Shown: positions 37,768 to 49,667, counted from the first letter of the stretch. The stretch is 64,000 nt of DNA from Atopsyche davidsoni (GCA_022113835.1 JAILWY010000016.1:2886001-2950000); one strand, 5' to 3'. The notes: a model not told the origin generated them from the sequence alone. Numbers and translations are program-made.

Positions 37768-38354
37768 CAGTGCCTCTCAAACTATTTTGGCCCACGGACC
37801 CCCTTTCATAGTCAAAACTTGCCCACGGACCTCCTTTCATAGTCAAAACTTGCCTATGGACCCCCTTTCATAGTCAAAACTTGCCCAAGGACTCCCTTTC
37901 ATAGTTAAAGCTTGCCCACGGACTCCCTTTCATCGTTAAAACTTGCCCACGGACCTCCTTTCATAGTCAAAACTTGCCTATGGATCCCCTTTCATAGTCA
38001 AAATTTGTCTACAACTACATAAATTCATATTATATACTAGTTGGTGCAAGTACGACTCTATTGCGTTCCTGTATTAACCTACCTGACTCACTGGATGCCT
38101 GTTATTCCTTGTATTTTATGCACCTGTCTATATTTATATTTTACTTAGGACGAAAAAATCGCTAATAATGTATTCATTGCTATTTTATTTTAACTTCCAT
38201 ATTAATAAAAATGAGTGACAATATTTTTATTTTATATTATTAAACCTTGCGCGGACCCCCTGACGTTGTTCAGGGGCCTCCAAATCGATTTTAATTTTCT
38301 AAGGACCCCCTGAATGATCCCAGGGGTCCATAGGGACCACTTTGAGAAGCACTG
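37768..38354. mobile_element. hAT-type MITE with internal satellite, 587 bp
   Basis: The left end CAGTGCCTCTCAAACT and the right end ACTTTGAGAAGCACTG are inverted repeats. The 8-bp duplication CTCTAAAG flanks both sides (37760-37767 and 38355-38362). There is no coding capacity. The left third is a tandem array of a 31-bp unit, and the right end repeats the GGACCCCCTGA theme. It lies between the two chitin deacetylase genes. Confidence 0.92.
37791..38007. repeat. Seven 31-bp tandem repeats inside the MITE
   Basis: Seven consecutive units begin CCCACGGACC or CCTATGGACC and end AAAACTTG, each exactly 31 bp (217 bp in all). Units 3 and 7 share the CCTATGGA variant, which suggests higher-order duplication of blocks. 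Confidence 0.92.
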
Positions 38355-38397
38355 CTCTAAAGTGTTCGACTCGTGCAAAAAAGGTTTTTTTTGTTTC

Positions 38398-38512
38398 AAA
38401 CTCAATAACGAAAATAGTAAAATCCACGTACGCTACCACCTAAGCCACATCTTGTAAGCCCCCCAAACTTGCGCCAGGACTAGAAGCACAGCCCTAACAA
38501 CTATTGTACTAA
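38398..38512 (+). repeat. Dispersed repeat family 2
   Basis: The sequence CTCAATAACGAAAATAG, GTACGCTACCACCTAAG, GCGCCAGGACTAGA and CAACTATTGT recurs at 47889-47965, 51738-51832 and, inverted, at 51087-51171. It is an interspersed element fragment of unknown class. Confidence 0.65.
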
Positions 38513-39859
38513 CAATAATGAATTTTTTTCTCAAAATGCTTTCTCAAATATGCTAGTGATATTTATAATATTTTTTTCGATACAAGTAATTTACTTTATT
38601 CAACAAATAAAACTGCTCATTTAATCTACATAGATTTTTGATTCCCCACGCATTTCGATATCCCAAAATTACCAAACAATTTTTTATTAATATTTTACTA
38701 TAACTTATGTGTGAATGATAAATACAAATCATATACATCAAGTAAAATAAAATACTATTTTATGCCAAATACATATTTTTTCCGTAAAACGACTTTGGTT
38801 CTACTGTAAGTCAACAATTTGTTAATTTCCAACAAGTATAATAAATAAAAATGCACAGTGAGAAAGCGAGTAAAATATGCAATGATTAATAGAAAATTAT
38901 TTTCAAGCATCGTAAAAAAATATTTTTACTTTTTCTTTCCAAAATCCGCTGGAAATTTTTTTTGGTCATCGCATTCGTTGGCAAAAATTAATCATTGTAT
39001 TAAGATCTTCTAGAAACTGATAGTCGTGCACATTATCAATAATTAAAATCAATATGACTGTATCTTATTGTAATCGATATATATATATTTATTTATTTTA
39101 ATTCTGGTTTAGTTTACTTGCAGTACCCGAACCTTTTTTTACGGTTCATGCAAGCAAGTTATATCTAATACCTTTAGTGTCTCCGGATTAAAATTTTATT
39201 AGACCTAGCAGCTCAGTCATTTGAAATTAAAAAGCAAAAAAAAATGACTAAACTGTGTGGGATCAATGATAAAAACCTCACGTGTTATGTGAATCTAAAT
39301 ATATACATATAATTTTATCATGGACGCTGAATCCAAAGGAGTGCGATATCTGTTATCTGATTATTAATTGTTCAAACGTAATCAGCTCACTTAATTATAA
39401 TCTTTTGCATTATTATTTCGGTACGATGCCATGATGGTGTTAAAGTCTTATAAATTTGCAGTTATCTATCTCAAACCATCAATGCGATACCTGGAATTAC
39501 GATTTTATAAAAATCCCAATAAATTTAATAATTTTCCAATTATCGCTTATTTTATTATGAGATACGAAAAAACACGTGTTATTCATTTTTTTGTAATCCA
39601 TATACTTTTAAGCTTGCCAAAAAAGTAGTTAGTGTGTAGAGATTGCAATGCGATTCTTTGCATAAAAAATAATAATATTTCATAAAAATTTATTTTTATT
39701 CAACATATACACATTTATGGTAAATATAGCTCACAGCAACAGGTAGAAAGAAGTCATCTGTTTGTTGACTAGGTGATTGGATGTCTTTGCAAGATTTACT
39801 ATTGCATCGCCAGGATCATGTTCAGGCTGTCAATGCCTGAACTGATTACTGATGACTGC
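38513..39859. other. Intergenic between the two chitin deacetylases
   Basis: AT-rich and without a coding signal. TTTATT at 39689-39694 and 39695-39700 are AATAAA on the - strand, about 165 bases after the stop of chitin deacetylase copy 2, and can serve as its poly(A) signals. Confidence 0.5.
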
Positions 39860-42800
39860 CTACAGTTCGTTTCCGAGAGGGTTCCCCAGCCATGGGTACG
39901 AGTAAGGGCATTTCTCCACACACGCTGTCATATATCTCTCCTCCTGCAAAAGTAGACATTGAAGCCTTAATAATAAAACACTGGCTAACTTTGTGAGATG
40001 ACCTTGGAATATATTATTGTGCTGCGTTGTGATTTATATCTTTCTGGCACAGCCATCTTCTCAAATCTCAAAGATTAAGTCGTGATTTGAATATTTTTTT
40101 TAGTTAGTAGCAGTTTTTTTTGGTTTCATTTGTTGGATGTTTTCTGCCCTTCAGCGTTTCAGTCAACACCTTCGACGATTTTTTTTTGACGGTCTCAGCA
40201 CCGTGTCCGAAACGTTCGAGAACATATAAATTATCTGAAATAAAACTCACAGTTCCGTCCTTCATGAGCTGGCAGGACTTGGCCACGCAGTTGGGGGCAT
40301 ATTTCTGGACGCATTGGAGCTTATTTTCTTGCACAGCGGAGACCATGTCCTTAAACGTCATCGGGTTTTTCACCCATTCGATCACCTTTGATGCTGTTGT
40401 CTGAAAATCGCAAACAAATAATTTATTTATCACTTACTCATCGTCATTTTGTTATGTCTATATAGGGATGATAGCTTGTGATGAGTAATAGGATTATTGG
40501 AATTCGACCGTAATAAGTTATTGTCTCAAATCTTTAAAACATACTTGGCATACTATTCTTTTAGAAAGATAGATAAAACGAGCCCATTAATGATTCCACG
40601 TCTTGTTTACTTTTACCTGAGTTATGCTAGATTGTTTATACATTTATAAATTTTCTATTTATTTACATTTGAAGGCAACCGCGTTACTCAACTTTGTGTT
40701 ATAACAAGACAAACAAATATGTTTTTTTTTTTTTAATAAATCAGAGATCAACTGTTGACTCCGTATTTCGTCAAATAAAACTTTTTAAAAAACCAAGTCA
40801 CAAGTGAAAATCGCCAACAGCATGGTGTATTTTTGTCATGCTGTAGACTAGGGTCTATGGGTCAGGTCGGTGGTGCTTTACTATACTGTCCAGATGGTCA
40901 CAAGGATAGGCACAGTAGAAATTTGAATGCTTTAGGCAGGTACCATTAGGACGTCCGGGAGACTCTGCATGTAATCGATGAACTTGAGGTAGGCTTCGAA
41001 GCGTCTCTCGTCGGCGGAGAACCAGGCGGAGTGAAGGTACAAGCCGACTGGGGCACGGTTCCCGTCGTACTGCTTGTGGAACTCCTTCTTCATCCACTCC
41101 AAGATGTCGTCAGCTTCCTCCGAGCTGTTCACAATAGTTAATAATTTATAAAATAGGCTTGAATTTCCTGAAGGACGAAGTTATGTTTTTCGAGATGAGT
41201 GAGTGTCAGCACTGACATGTTGACGCAGGCGTCTATCATGGAGCAGGCACGGCCCGACTCGTCCTCCCAGAAGAGCATGGGGAGGACCCACACGTGGGGG
41301 AAGGAGTTGGTGGGGCAGGGGCCGATGATGCACTCCTGGATGCTCTTGTACTGCAGGCTGTAGGGCCACAGGCCTGGCTGGACGAACTCCTGGGAAGGCC
41401 ACGACAGGTCCCACAGGAAGTCATTGGTGGACAGCATCTCGAACTGATTGTCGCCGGCCATCTGAAGGAACGGCATTCGTATGCCTGGAGAGTAAAAATA
41501 AAAACGTTCAAATCTAGACAAGAACGATGCGACTATAATAATAAAAGCTGCAGGTACTATACAATATTTTTAGTGGTCTATAAAATGCAGGGATATACTT
41601 TAAGTTTTATATAAGAAGATGTTTATATATTATACTAAGACTTGATCACCGTCACATGAAGTATCTAATAAGCTTTATTTATGCAAGAACGATGACAGTA
41701 TGAAAAAAAACTGCAGGTACTATATAATATTTTCAGGTGTCTATATATGAGTTAAGTATAAAAAAACCAATAAACATTAAACCGACATAAAACAGTTTTA
41801 ATTTCTATCCCAATTATAAAAACTTTGAGTATTGATGTACAAATGTAATAAAAAAATATTATCTTTATGATCAATCATAAAAAGAGAAGGGGATATTCTG
41901 TCCTGCTTTATGACACTTATTTTCTTTTTTTATATTTATTAAATCGTAAAATAATGTCAAGATTGCACTAGATAAAATTAGCAAGATAAATTGCAATTAC
42001 TCATATGCAATTGTATTTTTTAATCAATAATGGGTCATTAAATAAAAATTCAAGTACAATCAAAGATTCGATGAAGATAAAGTTCATAATTGAATTTTTT
42101 CTGTGTCAAGTTAAAAATATTTTTGCTAATTCAGAATGTTGTGCTCTTCCCAGTTGCAACTTTATTTGTACTGCGACAAAAAAAAATTGATAACGAGAGG
42201 TTGAATTTTATTTTCAGAGACTGTTTTCTATTAAAGCATCCATCGATCTATTTTCTAATATGCTTTAGACAGGTTTCGTGAGCATCATCATAAAACGTAA
42301 AAACAAATACGAAAAAAGTACCTTCTAGAAGTTATTATTATTATTTTTAAACTATGTTAATTCATATTTTGATAAAATATAAATACAATATATATGAGAC
42401 GAAGAATGGAAGGTCTACTTTGGTAGATCGAAAATCTAAAATTAGAGTATCCATTAATAGATGTTAATCTTTGATTCGAAGCAAGAATCATAACCGAGGT
42501 CTATATCAATAAAACACAATATTTCTGGGAAAAGAAGACAAAACATTGTTTGAGTGATTGATTAATACTAAGTAATTCAGAGTATTATCATATTATTTTA
42601 TCAATCACTGAGATGGTAACAATATTGAAGGTTTTCAATATTTTTAAAAGAGAGTACTTAATATTTTGAATAATATACTTATGTGATTTTTCCACATGTT
42701 AAGTTTTATTGGTGACCGGTTTCGCCAGCAAAAATCACAAAAGTATTTTGTTTAATAATTTTTTTTTGAAGGTTTTAAAATAGTGAAATAGTTTACCCTT

Positions 42801-43902
42801 GATATCTCCGGGAGGGATCTTGGCGAACTTCTCGAGGAGCTGCCTCTGGTCGGCGAACTCCCTGTTCAAGGTCTCCACAGTGGCTTCCTTCCAGTAGGTG
42901 GTGAGGGACTTGTGCGTGATGGAGTGCAGAGCCACTTCCTGGCCCTGGGCATGCAGGTCGTGGAGCCGGGCATAGTCCGTGTACTCGTGGGAGACGAAGA
43001 ACGTCCCCGCCACGGGGCAGCCGTCCTTGTTCACGCGGTCGAACAGCGCCTTCTTGTAGAACTCGTAGTTGATGGAGGTCACGGCATCGTCGAAGGTCAG
43101 AAGCACGAACTGCGCAGGATAAGTCGACTATTCGAAGAGCTGATGTCGTCTCGAGGATCGACTGTAGCTGTGCCTCGCCTAGGGTCTCTCTAAGGAGAGA
43201 CACCTAAGTTCAGCGATGGCTGTTAACCCCTTTTATAATATGAGAGAGATCAGCAAGTGGAGACAGATATGCAAGCGAAACCACAGAATCAACTGTGGCA
43301 GTGTTTGCGTTTAACGTCTCTGGCTTCAACCACGTTTTTAAAAAATAATTTTATTACTCGTTATTTTTAATAAAATCATAAGCAATATTGATATTTTTGT
43401 AGATTAAGAATTCCAATTGGTTGCACTTAAGTATTAAGATAAACACTAGCTTAAACGACAGGAAGTCTGACTAATTGATACGGTGAAGTTTTTAATACTA
43501 TAAAAATAAAACGGGAAAGACCTGAACGCAGATTATCAATCTTGAATAAAAATGTATCCAATGTGGGTATATCAATAAGAAACATTTTTATTGGTGACCG
43601 GTTTCGCCAACCTTTCACGTTGGCATTATCAAACCGAGTTTGATAACACCAACGTACTCTATATCAAAAATATTGATAACTTATAGTAAATATGCAAAAA
43701 AAAAAATGCTGGAGCGGCGCTGGTGGAGTACCTGCGGCACGTCCTCGGCCTTGAGGCCCCCGGGGATGTCGGTGGAGGAGCAGCGGCAGTCAGGCAGCTG
43801 GCAGTCGTCAGGGGCGCAGTCCCCGGCGGGGCCCCTCGGCAGACCCAGCCCGCTCACCAGGGCCAGCCCGCACAGCAAAGCGCTCACTACCAGCAGTCTC
43901 AT
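39860..43902 (-). CDS. Secreted chitin deacetylase, midgut type, copy 2
   Basis: Six exons in transcript order: 43902-43732, 43109-42797, 41484-41217, 41124-40944, 40400-40251 and 39943-39860. They give 388 residues. The signal peptide is MRLLVVSALLCGLALVSG. The cysteine motif CAPDDCQLPDCRCSST leads into the carbohydrate esterase 4 domain. TFDDA has its Asp pair near 64-65, HSITH has its His near 119 and 123, and IRMPFLQ, WDLSW and LYLHSAWF follow. Exons 2, 3 and 4 have exactly the same lengths as in copy 1 (313, 268 and 181 bp), so the pair arose by tandem duplication. Copy 2 lacks the Ala-Pro stretch, and its final exon is shorter (PYSYPWLGNPLGNEL). The role, chitin deacetylation outside the cell, is inferred from the family. 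Confidence 0.92.
42683..42738. repeat. Foldback repeat family, half copy
   Basis: GTGATTTTTCCACATGTTAA followed by TTTTATTGGTGACCGGTTTCGCC is the same arm as in the palindrome at 56535-56663. It lies in intron 2 of chitin deacetylase copy 2. Confidence 0.7.
43583..43655. repeat. Foldback repeat family, partial copy
   Basis: TTTTTATTGGTGACCGGTTTCGCC is followed by the internal part CCAACCTTTCACGTTGGCATTATCAAAC, which occurs in inverse orientation in the 56535-56663 element. It lies in intron 1 of chitin deacetylase copy 2. Confidence 0.7.
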
Positions 43903-43950
43903 CCTCGATCCACTTGTTGTCGACAAACGGCGCCCCGCCGGCCCGTCCAG

Positions 43951-43958
43951 CTTTTATA
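43951..43958 (-). promoter_or_regulatory. TATA box of chitin deacetylase copy 2
   Basis: On the - strand this reads AGTATAAAAG, 49 bases before the ATG at 43902, matching the TATA box of copy 1. Confidence 0.75.
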
Positions 43959-45545
43959 CTAAATCTCAGATATTAACAATCAGATTTAGACAGGACCATC
44001 TGCCCGGTGATTAGGGCTGTCGACTTTAAAAAATACACCTGTATATTATTCCCGAATATCTCAAATGCTGATAAAGAAAATCTTAACTTTGCTTGTGCAT
44101 GGCTGGCATTAGAGTAAAGGATCGATAGTGGAGTATTGAATTGGAATGATTGTGGAGGGATGTGCTCTAGAAGTACTAAGGGGGCTCCTGCTATTGTTTC
44201 TGTAGCATGCTGCAGTAGAAAACCGCGTAAAACTGCGGTGTAGAGGAACTCGGGGATCCATTACACTATTTTCCCCTAAGAAAACCATGAACACTGGTTC
44301 AGCATGAGTGAAATGGTCGCCTTGATGAAAAATATCAATGATTGCATCATTGTGCTTTGTAAATTGTAAACGACACAAACAAACAATTCTTTAGTACAGT
44401 AAGATTTTCAGTCAGTATTAAAACAGGACAAAAAGCTTAAAATACAGGAACAAAGTTTAATCAGTTGGAATCGGATAGATAGAGAAAATTCCCATTTCCT
44501 TTCTTTCGTCTTTTGGTAACAACGCCGAATAGTGGACTAATAAAGATGATGACCCGAAGGTGGAGGAAGTACTTCGAAGTACTATGGGAAAGCGTTGTCG
44601 TATTTTTTTCTCATCACCAGCCAAATGGCTTCTGCAGCAAGACTGTATAAAAGTAACATAAATAAAAAAAGCGATATGTGGAGAGATAATCTGTTTCTAC
44701 ATTTCTTCAAAGCTACGAATAGGCACTTTGCGACGGGAGCTTTATCAATATTGGACCAACCCTCAATTAGGGGTAGAACCACGGATTGCCTTTATTTCTG
44801 AAAATCCTGTAATATTAAATTCAGTTGTCGCCAGCCCTGGTGATAGAAGACGGTGTACGCAGTCTGACAGAGGATTAGATGTAATAATTGAACGAATTTC
44901 CTACTTATCTGTATTATATTATATCTATTACGCAATATTCTCTGCTGTATCAAATTTCAATCTGTATTTAAGATTATCATATAATTATGATAAAACTATG
45001 ATTATACTTTGGAAGCAAGTGATTGTGTTTTATAAGTCAAGATTAGGTAGACTTTAAAAATAAGATAATCATGGATTAACGCGTCGTGCTGTTTGACGAG
45101 TGCATCCTATTATTATTTATCAATTTTGTCAAAAAGTCTGAATCAAACCTTTTGCTACTTTATTGCTTTTTTGCCAAATCACAAGTAACATCTAATTGTC
45201 TTTAATATATTGAAATTATGCAGCTCTTAAAATAAATATTGTATAAATAATATTAAACTATATTTATATATGAGTTAAGTGCCTATTACTGTACAAAGAG
45301 TATTAATCCCAAATGGGATTATGTAATTAGTAATACGTTTTATCAGATATTTTTGTCAATTATGTTTAAGCGAAAACTCATGTCCTAGCTTATCTACCGT
45401 TATATTGTGATTTATAAAATGTTAATAGTATGGGAAGTTTTTTTATTCTTTGGATAATTTTTTTTGTATATGCTATTCTATATAAATAATAAAAAGCCTC
45501 TTTTTGAATCCATAAGCCATAATTTGACCAGATGCCCAAGTGTGG
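43959..45545. other. Intergenic between chitin deacetylase copy 2 and the GST cluster
   Basis: No supported gene. It contains a repeat at 44213-44335. Between about 44470 and 45060 there is a moderately complex stretch with short open frames that match no protein family I know. TTTATT at 45442-45447 is a likely - strand poly(A) signal for the GST gene ending at 45546. Confidence 0.45.
44213..44335 (+). repeat. Dispersed repeat family 1
   Basis: The order ACTGCGGTGTA, CTATTTTCCCCTAAGAAAACC, TCAGCATGAG and GTGAAATGGTCGCC is the same as in the inverted copy at 36940-37095. Confidence 0.6.
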
Positions 45546-47580
45546 TTAAGGAAGAGTTGTTTGCTCCGCGTGTGCTTTCTGTCTTTCTATGAGGTGCTGG
45601 ACTCCAGGTGCGTTGACTTCCTTGCACACTGGAAGAGCACTCATGGCAGCAGCCCACGCTTGCAGAGCTTGGAGCTGACCATCGTCTTCCACCAGGGGTG
45701 CCAGCGTCTCCGCGCTGCTGTGGGTGGCGTAGCAGCATAAGTCACCAAGCGTCATCTGAGAGAACCCAGAGAAGAAACTCAATATTCAATATCCTTCAAA
45801 TATCACCTGTGACTAGAGTGATTAATCAATCGCTCTAGTCACAGGTGCTATATTAAAAATGGCAACAATTATTATAGCATACGAGTCTCGTAATTACTTG
45901 CAAATGCGCGGTGCACAGTGGAATGAGGATAACATTAATTATCCCTATGAGCAGGTGAAAAGTTGTGATTAATCGATTCTGGGCTTTGCTTGAATTAGTT
46001 TATAATAGAATTTTCAATAAATGCAGTCCGCTAAAAAGTAATAAAAAATACCATTGACTTACGTGATCCCCCGCCAGCCACTTGCTTTTTTCACAGAGTC
46101 CATTCAGGAGTCTGTAACCTTCTACCATGTCGGCTACTAGGGCTGGATCGGGAATTTTTTTCTTCTTAGCGAAGAAATCACACTGTAATCATGTAACCAA
46201 AAACCATACAAAGGATAGGTTTATGATAAGTTTACAGGTTTTAGTGGTTGTTGATGACCGATATCGTCCCTTATTCGTTTCGTTTTTGATTCTGGAGCCA
46301 ATATCCAAGAAAGAAAATTTTATATTTATTTTTGAGGTACATAGTGAAAACCATTTTATACAACAACAGAAAAAAATATATAGCTTTTTGTATTTTAACA
46401 AATAAAAAAGCGTTTAAGTAACCTTTCTGTGCCATGTGAACCCATGGGAGGTATTTGTTTATCTACATCTTTTTTAAATATCCTACTACCAGGTATCATG
46501 AATAAAAGAGTTAAACAATCAAGAAAATAAGTAAGACTTATGTAAATATAGTATATCATCAATTGAAAAATTTAAAGAATTTATTTGTCTAATTGTCTTA
46601 ACAATCAGTTCTCTTAGGCTGGACAGACCACCTATCAATCCGATGGGGCTTCGCGAGGGTACGCCAAAGCGCGAATGTAGACCGCTTAAAATACTGTTGT
46701 ACCATCAAGTTCTTGTTCCTAGGGAAGTACGAAGCCTGGTTGAAGCACAGGGCCTGGTCTACCAACGCCCTGGCCCGCGCTGATGCTGGATAAAGCTGGC
46801 TGCCTGGCTTGAAGTGGTTCACAAGGTAGCAGCAGATTGCGTGGCTGTCACGCAGAACCAGGTCTTCGTGGACCATCACGGGGATCTGCCGCAAGGGGTT
46901 AAGCTGCAATCACAAATTTGGAGCAAAGAGTATAAGTATTTTTATAAATAAACATGTCGTCAACGATGTATTGGTGTGTCGTTAGTACGCGCCCGATCTC
47001 GACGGCGTCTTTGATGTAAGAGATTTCCATAGCATATTGGAGTTACCGAGTGTTGTCATAAATATCGTAGATGATAGGTAGTTTACAGATAGTTTTGTCA
47101 TAGGATTTGTAAGTTGCTGATGCTGTTGCTCAGAGAATCATTTGTTGAGCTGTTATTTGAGGTGTTGTGATAAAAGTAGCCATAGTTCTTGGCACACGAA
47201 TATTATCTTTAAAAACGACTCCACATTGGTTATCTAACTGGGTTTTTTTTCTATAAATCTTTCTGCAGCTCATCTTCAACATCTTTCGCTTGAGATTCGT
47301 AGGTAGAAAAAAATGCACAAAAAATTGAATTGATTAAGCCAATAGGTTTTTCATTTTACTGGGAGTGTTTTGCAATGCAATTAGTTTGAAAGATCTAAGA
47401 TGAAATTTGGATCTGATATATCTGACTCACCCGAGCGAAGTCTGGAGCTTGATGCTCTCCCTTGAAGAGGTCCACGTTGCGGACGTCCAGCTGCAGCCCC
47501 AGCAGGCGTGCAGTCATGAGCACAGACCGCACCGGAGGACTCACATCCATCGAGTACAGTACTATCTTCATGCTTGCCAT
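45546..47580 (-). CDS. Glutathione S-transferase, epsilon-like, GST-1
   Basis: Four exons in transcript order: 47580-47431, 46903-46703, 46182-46063 and 45755-45546. They give 226 residues. The N-terminal thioredoxin-fold domain shows the delta/epsilon active-site pattern [11 protein letters not shown] with the catalytic Ser near residue 14. It also shows the conserved GEHQAPDF, and NPLRQIPVMV with the cis-proline. RDSHAICCYLV binds glutathione in relatives. The C-terminal domain keeps KWLAGDH and MTLGDL. These enzymes conjugate glutathione to electrophiles such as plant toxins and insecticides. It is the most divergent of the four GSTs here. Its exon 2 is an exact fusion of the 59-bp and 142-bp exons of the others, and its last two exons are divided elsewhere. 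ATG 47580 gives MASMK; ATG 47571 (MKIV) is an alternative start. Confidence 0.87.
45804..45847. repeat. Near-perfect hairpin in a GST-1 intron
   Basis: CACCTGTGACTAGAG (45804-45818) is repeated as its reverse complement at 45833-45847. The pairing continues inward by about five bases with one mismatch and leaves a tiny loop. It lies in the last intron of GST-1. Confidence 0.85.
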
Positions 47581-47888
47581 TGTTTATACTAACATGCAAG
47601 TGTACAAAACATATTATCAATCTCTCTTATCCAGAGCTCATCGCTAAGCCATAGCTGCACATGCCATGGATTGATGATGCACTTCATTTTTAAAATTTCC
47701 ACTGTACAGTCAGTGACGTACCTAATTTTTTTACCATCTGGGGTAGACTCTAATTTGCCACCCTTTCTAAGTCACTCGCAATAAGAAAGTCAGGGGTAGG
47801 CACGCATTTTTGTTAGTATTAGTCATACTTATTGTAAGCATTGATAACAACATTATGTTAATATCTATTGCATTTTATCTATACATAA

Positions 47889-47965
47889 CTCAATAACGAA
47901 AACAATGAAATATATAAGCCACACATTGTAAACCCCACACACCACAGCCATAAGAACTATTGTAA
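47889..47965 (+). repeat. Dispersed repeat family 2
   Basis: CTCAATAACGAAAACAATGA, AAGCCACACATTGTAA and AGAACTATTGTAA follow the order of the 38398-38512 copy. Confidence 0.55.
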
Positions 47966-48314
47966 ATTTACCAAAGGAAAATAAATAATTTTGAAATTTA
48001 ATTTAAAAATGTCTCTCTAAAATACGTACCGCCCTTACAAATTTTATATTTTGAAAAACTGCTTTATTTATATAATTAAGGTATCTGGCAGGTGCTTAAA
48101 ACGGCGAGAAATAAAACCTTCGGTATTTTATAAAATCTTAAAACTCATTGCCATTTTTTCTGTTTTACTATTCTAAGACTTATCATAGCATTAATATAAT
48201 TAAATTGCACATATTGAAAACAATACAATACTATTATATATACACCTACTATAGATGGTTATAATACAGTCTGCGCATTACTCAAGCAGTCGCACAATCG
48301 ACACATGTTAAGTC

Positions 48315-48600
48315 TTCTTCTTCATGTGCCTCTCCTCATAGGAGGTTATATTTAACCCAGCACAAATTTCCTTTTTTCCTTGAATTTTTCCCTAGACTAG
48401 CTGCAGTATTATGCGATATTTGATATTTCTAAAAAGATGCCCAAAATAGGATACCTTACATCAGGAGTTCTCTTTCTTTGCGCATTAGGTGTAAGACTCT
48501 CATTTGTGACGTGATCAACCCATGGTATTTTAAGTATTCTCCCATAAAGCCACCTTTCAAACGTCTTGATTTTTTGTATTGTTGTCGTAAAGAAGAACTG
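48315..48600 (-). repeat. Dispersed repeat family 3
   Basis: GCCTCTCCTCATAGGAGGTT, a TTCCTTGAATTTTTCCCTAGAC stretch, AGACTCTCATTTGTGACG and TGATCAACCCATGG recur in the same order at 52190-52480. The first motif is shared with family 1, so both may be parts of one longer retroelement. Strand is arbitrary. Confidence 0.6.
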
Positions 48601-49268
48601 AGACAACAAACAGTATAGTGAATCTTCAGAATGTTATATCTCTGGTATACAGTCTTTTGTCTGCATCCACTACTTCTTTAAACTAAAAAAAGAGATTCAT
48701 ACATTAAATACAGTTACATCAAAATAAACTGCCAACGGTTTTTTTTATTATAAGTGTGATAGCCCTATCGACTTCCATAGATTCCACCCCATGAAATATG
48801 CAAAAAATCGATACGGCTTGTGTGACGCTATTACTTTTTGACGAGAGGCTCTGTTTGATCCGTGCTATATTTACTGAATTACAGACCATGCAAGGGTTAA
48901 CTTCGAAAACTCACCCTTTTTTTATTTTATAGATTCATACAAAGCTAAATGAAAAACTTAAACCAATACAAAAATTGTGAAAATAAAAAAAAATTGGGAT
49001 TTCCTATTTCATTACCAAAATTATGATTTTGTTCTTGTACGCGTTACTCACAACACATTTGATGTACGTGCATGAGATATTTGTACGCGTAAATTTCTGA
49101 TCTATCATATCACGTACAATACATTCACCAAAAGTAATGTTAATAATTTTTTTTTTAAATCAAATAATCATAATTTGGACGTAATATACATAAAATCGTG
49201 TCGCTTAAATTTTTTTTTTTTTGAATCGATTTTCATTTCAAGTGTTGAAATATCACGTTTTTATGCGT

Positions 49269-49625
49269 TTATTGCGCTATTGAATGCATTATTGACAGGT
49301 GTGTGGGAAACGCAAGCCGGGGCTTGCAGGTGCATCCCACACACGGGCATTGTGTACAAACACAAGGACGCTTTCGCTAGGGGAAATTCATAATTCAGTA
49401 CGAACCTTCGCAATTATTTACGGGCTGACTCGGCAGCGGCATTCGAGTTAGTTGACGACCAAATCCCAAGAAAGAAGCACCTGGACTGACAAGTTTGCTG
49501 AACATCATGTCCATGAGGAAGAAGTATTCGCTGGACGAGGTTTGTACTGCGGGCAGCTTTAAATTATACGCATACTGCAATTGTAAAATTGCAATGATGC
49601 CAATGCAGAAGCAGAAGAGAAGCAA
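49269..49625 (-). other. GC-richer island with possible small coding exons, unresolved
   Basis: In AT-rich surroundings about 350 bases are clearly richer in G and C. On the - strand a frame runs from 49625 (TTG, no ATG) through LLFCFCIGIIAILQLQYAYN to a GTAAAT donor at 49421. A CTAG acceptor 45 bases on opens a phase-0 frame (49376-49269) rich in cysteine (RKRPCVCTQCPCVGCTC) that ends at TAA. The 45-base intron would be unusually short and no start codon is visible. + strand frames also cross the region. It may be a fragment of a gene or of a mobile element. Confidence 0.2.
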
Positions 49626-49667
49626 CGTTGTTCTATATATATATATAATCTTTTTGGCTGTGTGATA

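Larger units (their letters stand above)
47581..49268. other. Intergenic with repeats upstream of GST-1
   Basis: This is the 5' side of GST-1, AT-rich, with dispersed-repeat copies at 47889-47965 and 48315-48600. A stretch beginning CAGTGACGTACCTA at about 47711 resembles the end of a hAT MITE, but no partner end was found. No gene is supported. Confidence 0.45.

Noticed and set aside
37791..38007. CRISPR-like regular repeats
   Set aside because: The 31-bp units are directly adjacent with no spacers, and they lie inside a MITE in insect DNA.
41294..41614. + strand frame of about 100 codons
   Set aside because: It is antisense to exon 3 of chitin deacetylase copy 2, which has conserved motifs and matching exon length.
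44595..45057. + strand frames between chitin deacetylase copy 2 and GST-1
   Set aside because: They have no recognisable family and no splice or promoter support. The stretch may be a repeat, but no second copy lies in the window.
49299..49344. Hairpin GTGTGTGGGA...TCCCACACAC
   Set aside because: Arms pair with bulges only, and the stretch overlaps the possible cysteine-rich exon. It is too weak to call an RNA gene.
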